Positions 63,656-64,000 of a DNA stretch of 64,000 nucleotides are shown here, one piece after another. Position numbers and translations under genes: made by a program. The DNA comes from Hemileia vastatrix (lineage: Eukaryota > Basidiomycota > Pucciniomycetes > Pucciniales > Zaghouaniaceae), in assembly GCA_030280995.1 (NCBI GenBank), contig JASXTE010000016.1:25691501-25755500 (forward strand), read 5' to 3'. The notes under the pieces are model-generated. The model searched no databases. It was not told the origin of the DNA and was given only the letters and a program-made list of their open reading frames with translations. Every line of letters begins with the position of its first letter. Position 1 is the first letter of the stretch.

Positions 63656-64000
63656 AATATCCTGTTCTTATACAAATATCTCATGTTCATCATCACTGTA
63701 AGAAATTTTACTTTTAAAATCTTCACTGGATTCCATATTCTCATCTTCATGATTACTTGGCTCAGAATTTTGTGAGTTTTCAATAACATTAATTCTTTTC
63801 TTACAAGTGTGACCCTTAACCCAAGGTTAATTACATTTATAAAAAGTGTTATTTTCTTGTCTTTTAGGGACAAGGGGAGCTGAAGTTTTTTTCTTCTCCA
63901 CTGGTAACTTACTTGTAGTAGTTTTTACTACGTCAACACTTTGTTTGTAATTATTATACTTGGCTTCATATTTGTGGTTTTATAATATTATATTGCATAT
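63656..64000 (-). pseudogene. End of Gag of element 5
   Basis: Same frame as Pol upstream: a zinc-knuckle relic FYKCN*PWVKGHTC with a stop inside it, then RINVIENSQNSEPSNHEDEN and KISYSDDEHEIFV before another stop. Continuity with protease suggests the ancestral element made a Gag-Pol fusion. Confidence 0.65.

Larger units (their letters stand above)
58372..64000 (-). mobile_element. LTR element 5, chromovirus type, cut by the window end
   Basis: Minus-strand element related to element 1 (shared wording in protease, RT, integrase and tail). It has a left (3') LTR and most of Pol and reaches the end of Gag at the right edge; the 5' LTR lies outside. It sits next to the integrase remnant at 57885-58330. 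Confidence 0.8.

Overview
The window looks like accessory, transposon-dense DNA from a filamentous fungus, most likely a basidiomycete of the rust (Pucciniales) type. This is inferred from very AT-rich sequence, short GT-AG introns of about 50-100 bp, chromodomain Ty3/gypsy elements, PIF/Harbinger transposons with a Myb/SANT-like partner, Tet-like 2OG-Fe(II) oxygenase genes and one candidate small secreted Cys-rich protein. No rRNA, complete tRNA, CRISPR array or ordinary housekeeping gene was seen.

Layout. 1-13567: a decayed Harbinger-like element (A, minus strand, left end outside the window) with a Tet-like oxygenase (587-1570) and a transposase (3153-4391). It was split by LTR element 1 (4653-13499, target duplication ATTGG). 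13571-14707: remains of an unidentified spliced gene. 14708-23199: LTR element 2 (duplication TTTTG). 23205-23810: OTU-protease-like pseudogene. 23925-30098: Harbinger element B, complete between 16-bp inverted ends and a 3-bp duplication, with transposase (+), Tet-like oxygenase (+) and a three-exon Myb/SANT-like gene (-). 31385-31930: Zn2Cys6-like pseudogene. 32486-40968: LTR element 3, sister of element 2. 41006-41729: a fold-back element with a 198-bp MITE, carrying Harbinger B ends, nested in its left arm. 42180-42930: a five-exon secreted Cys-rich protein gene, the only apparently intact host-type gene. 43539-54142: LTR element 4, young and with intact gag and pol. 55510-56290: second Zn2Cys6-like pseudogene. 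57885-58330: chromovirus integrase remnant. 58372-64000: LTR element 5, sister of element 1, cut by the window end. All five LTR elements lie on the minus strand.

Two things stand out. First, both Harbinger copies carry a Tet/JBP-like dioxygenase in the same order and orientation relative to the transposase, suggesting a DNA transposon that mobilises its own base-modifying enzyme. Second, LTR element 4 is studded with about two dozen short hairpins (a CAGTTTA leader, a 4-5 bp stem, a 5-6 nt loop) whose stems co-vary. They occur in its 5' leader, gag-pol junction, pol coding sequence, pol stop region and a 3' tandem array.

How the parts work together: elements 1, 2, 3 and 5 show Gag with a zinc knuckle, aspartic protease, reverse transcriptase, RNase H, integrase and a C-terminal chromodomain-like fold, but all are broken by nonsense codons and frameshifts. 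Element 4 is the only autonomous-looking retrotransposon. Harbinger B has the transposase plus DNA-binding partner pair, but its genes carry stops. Coordinates come from reading the sequence directly; exon limits are from splice signals and reading-frame continuity, not transcripts.
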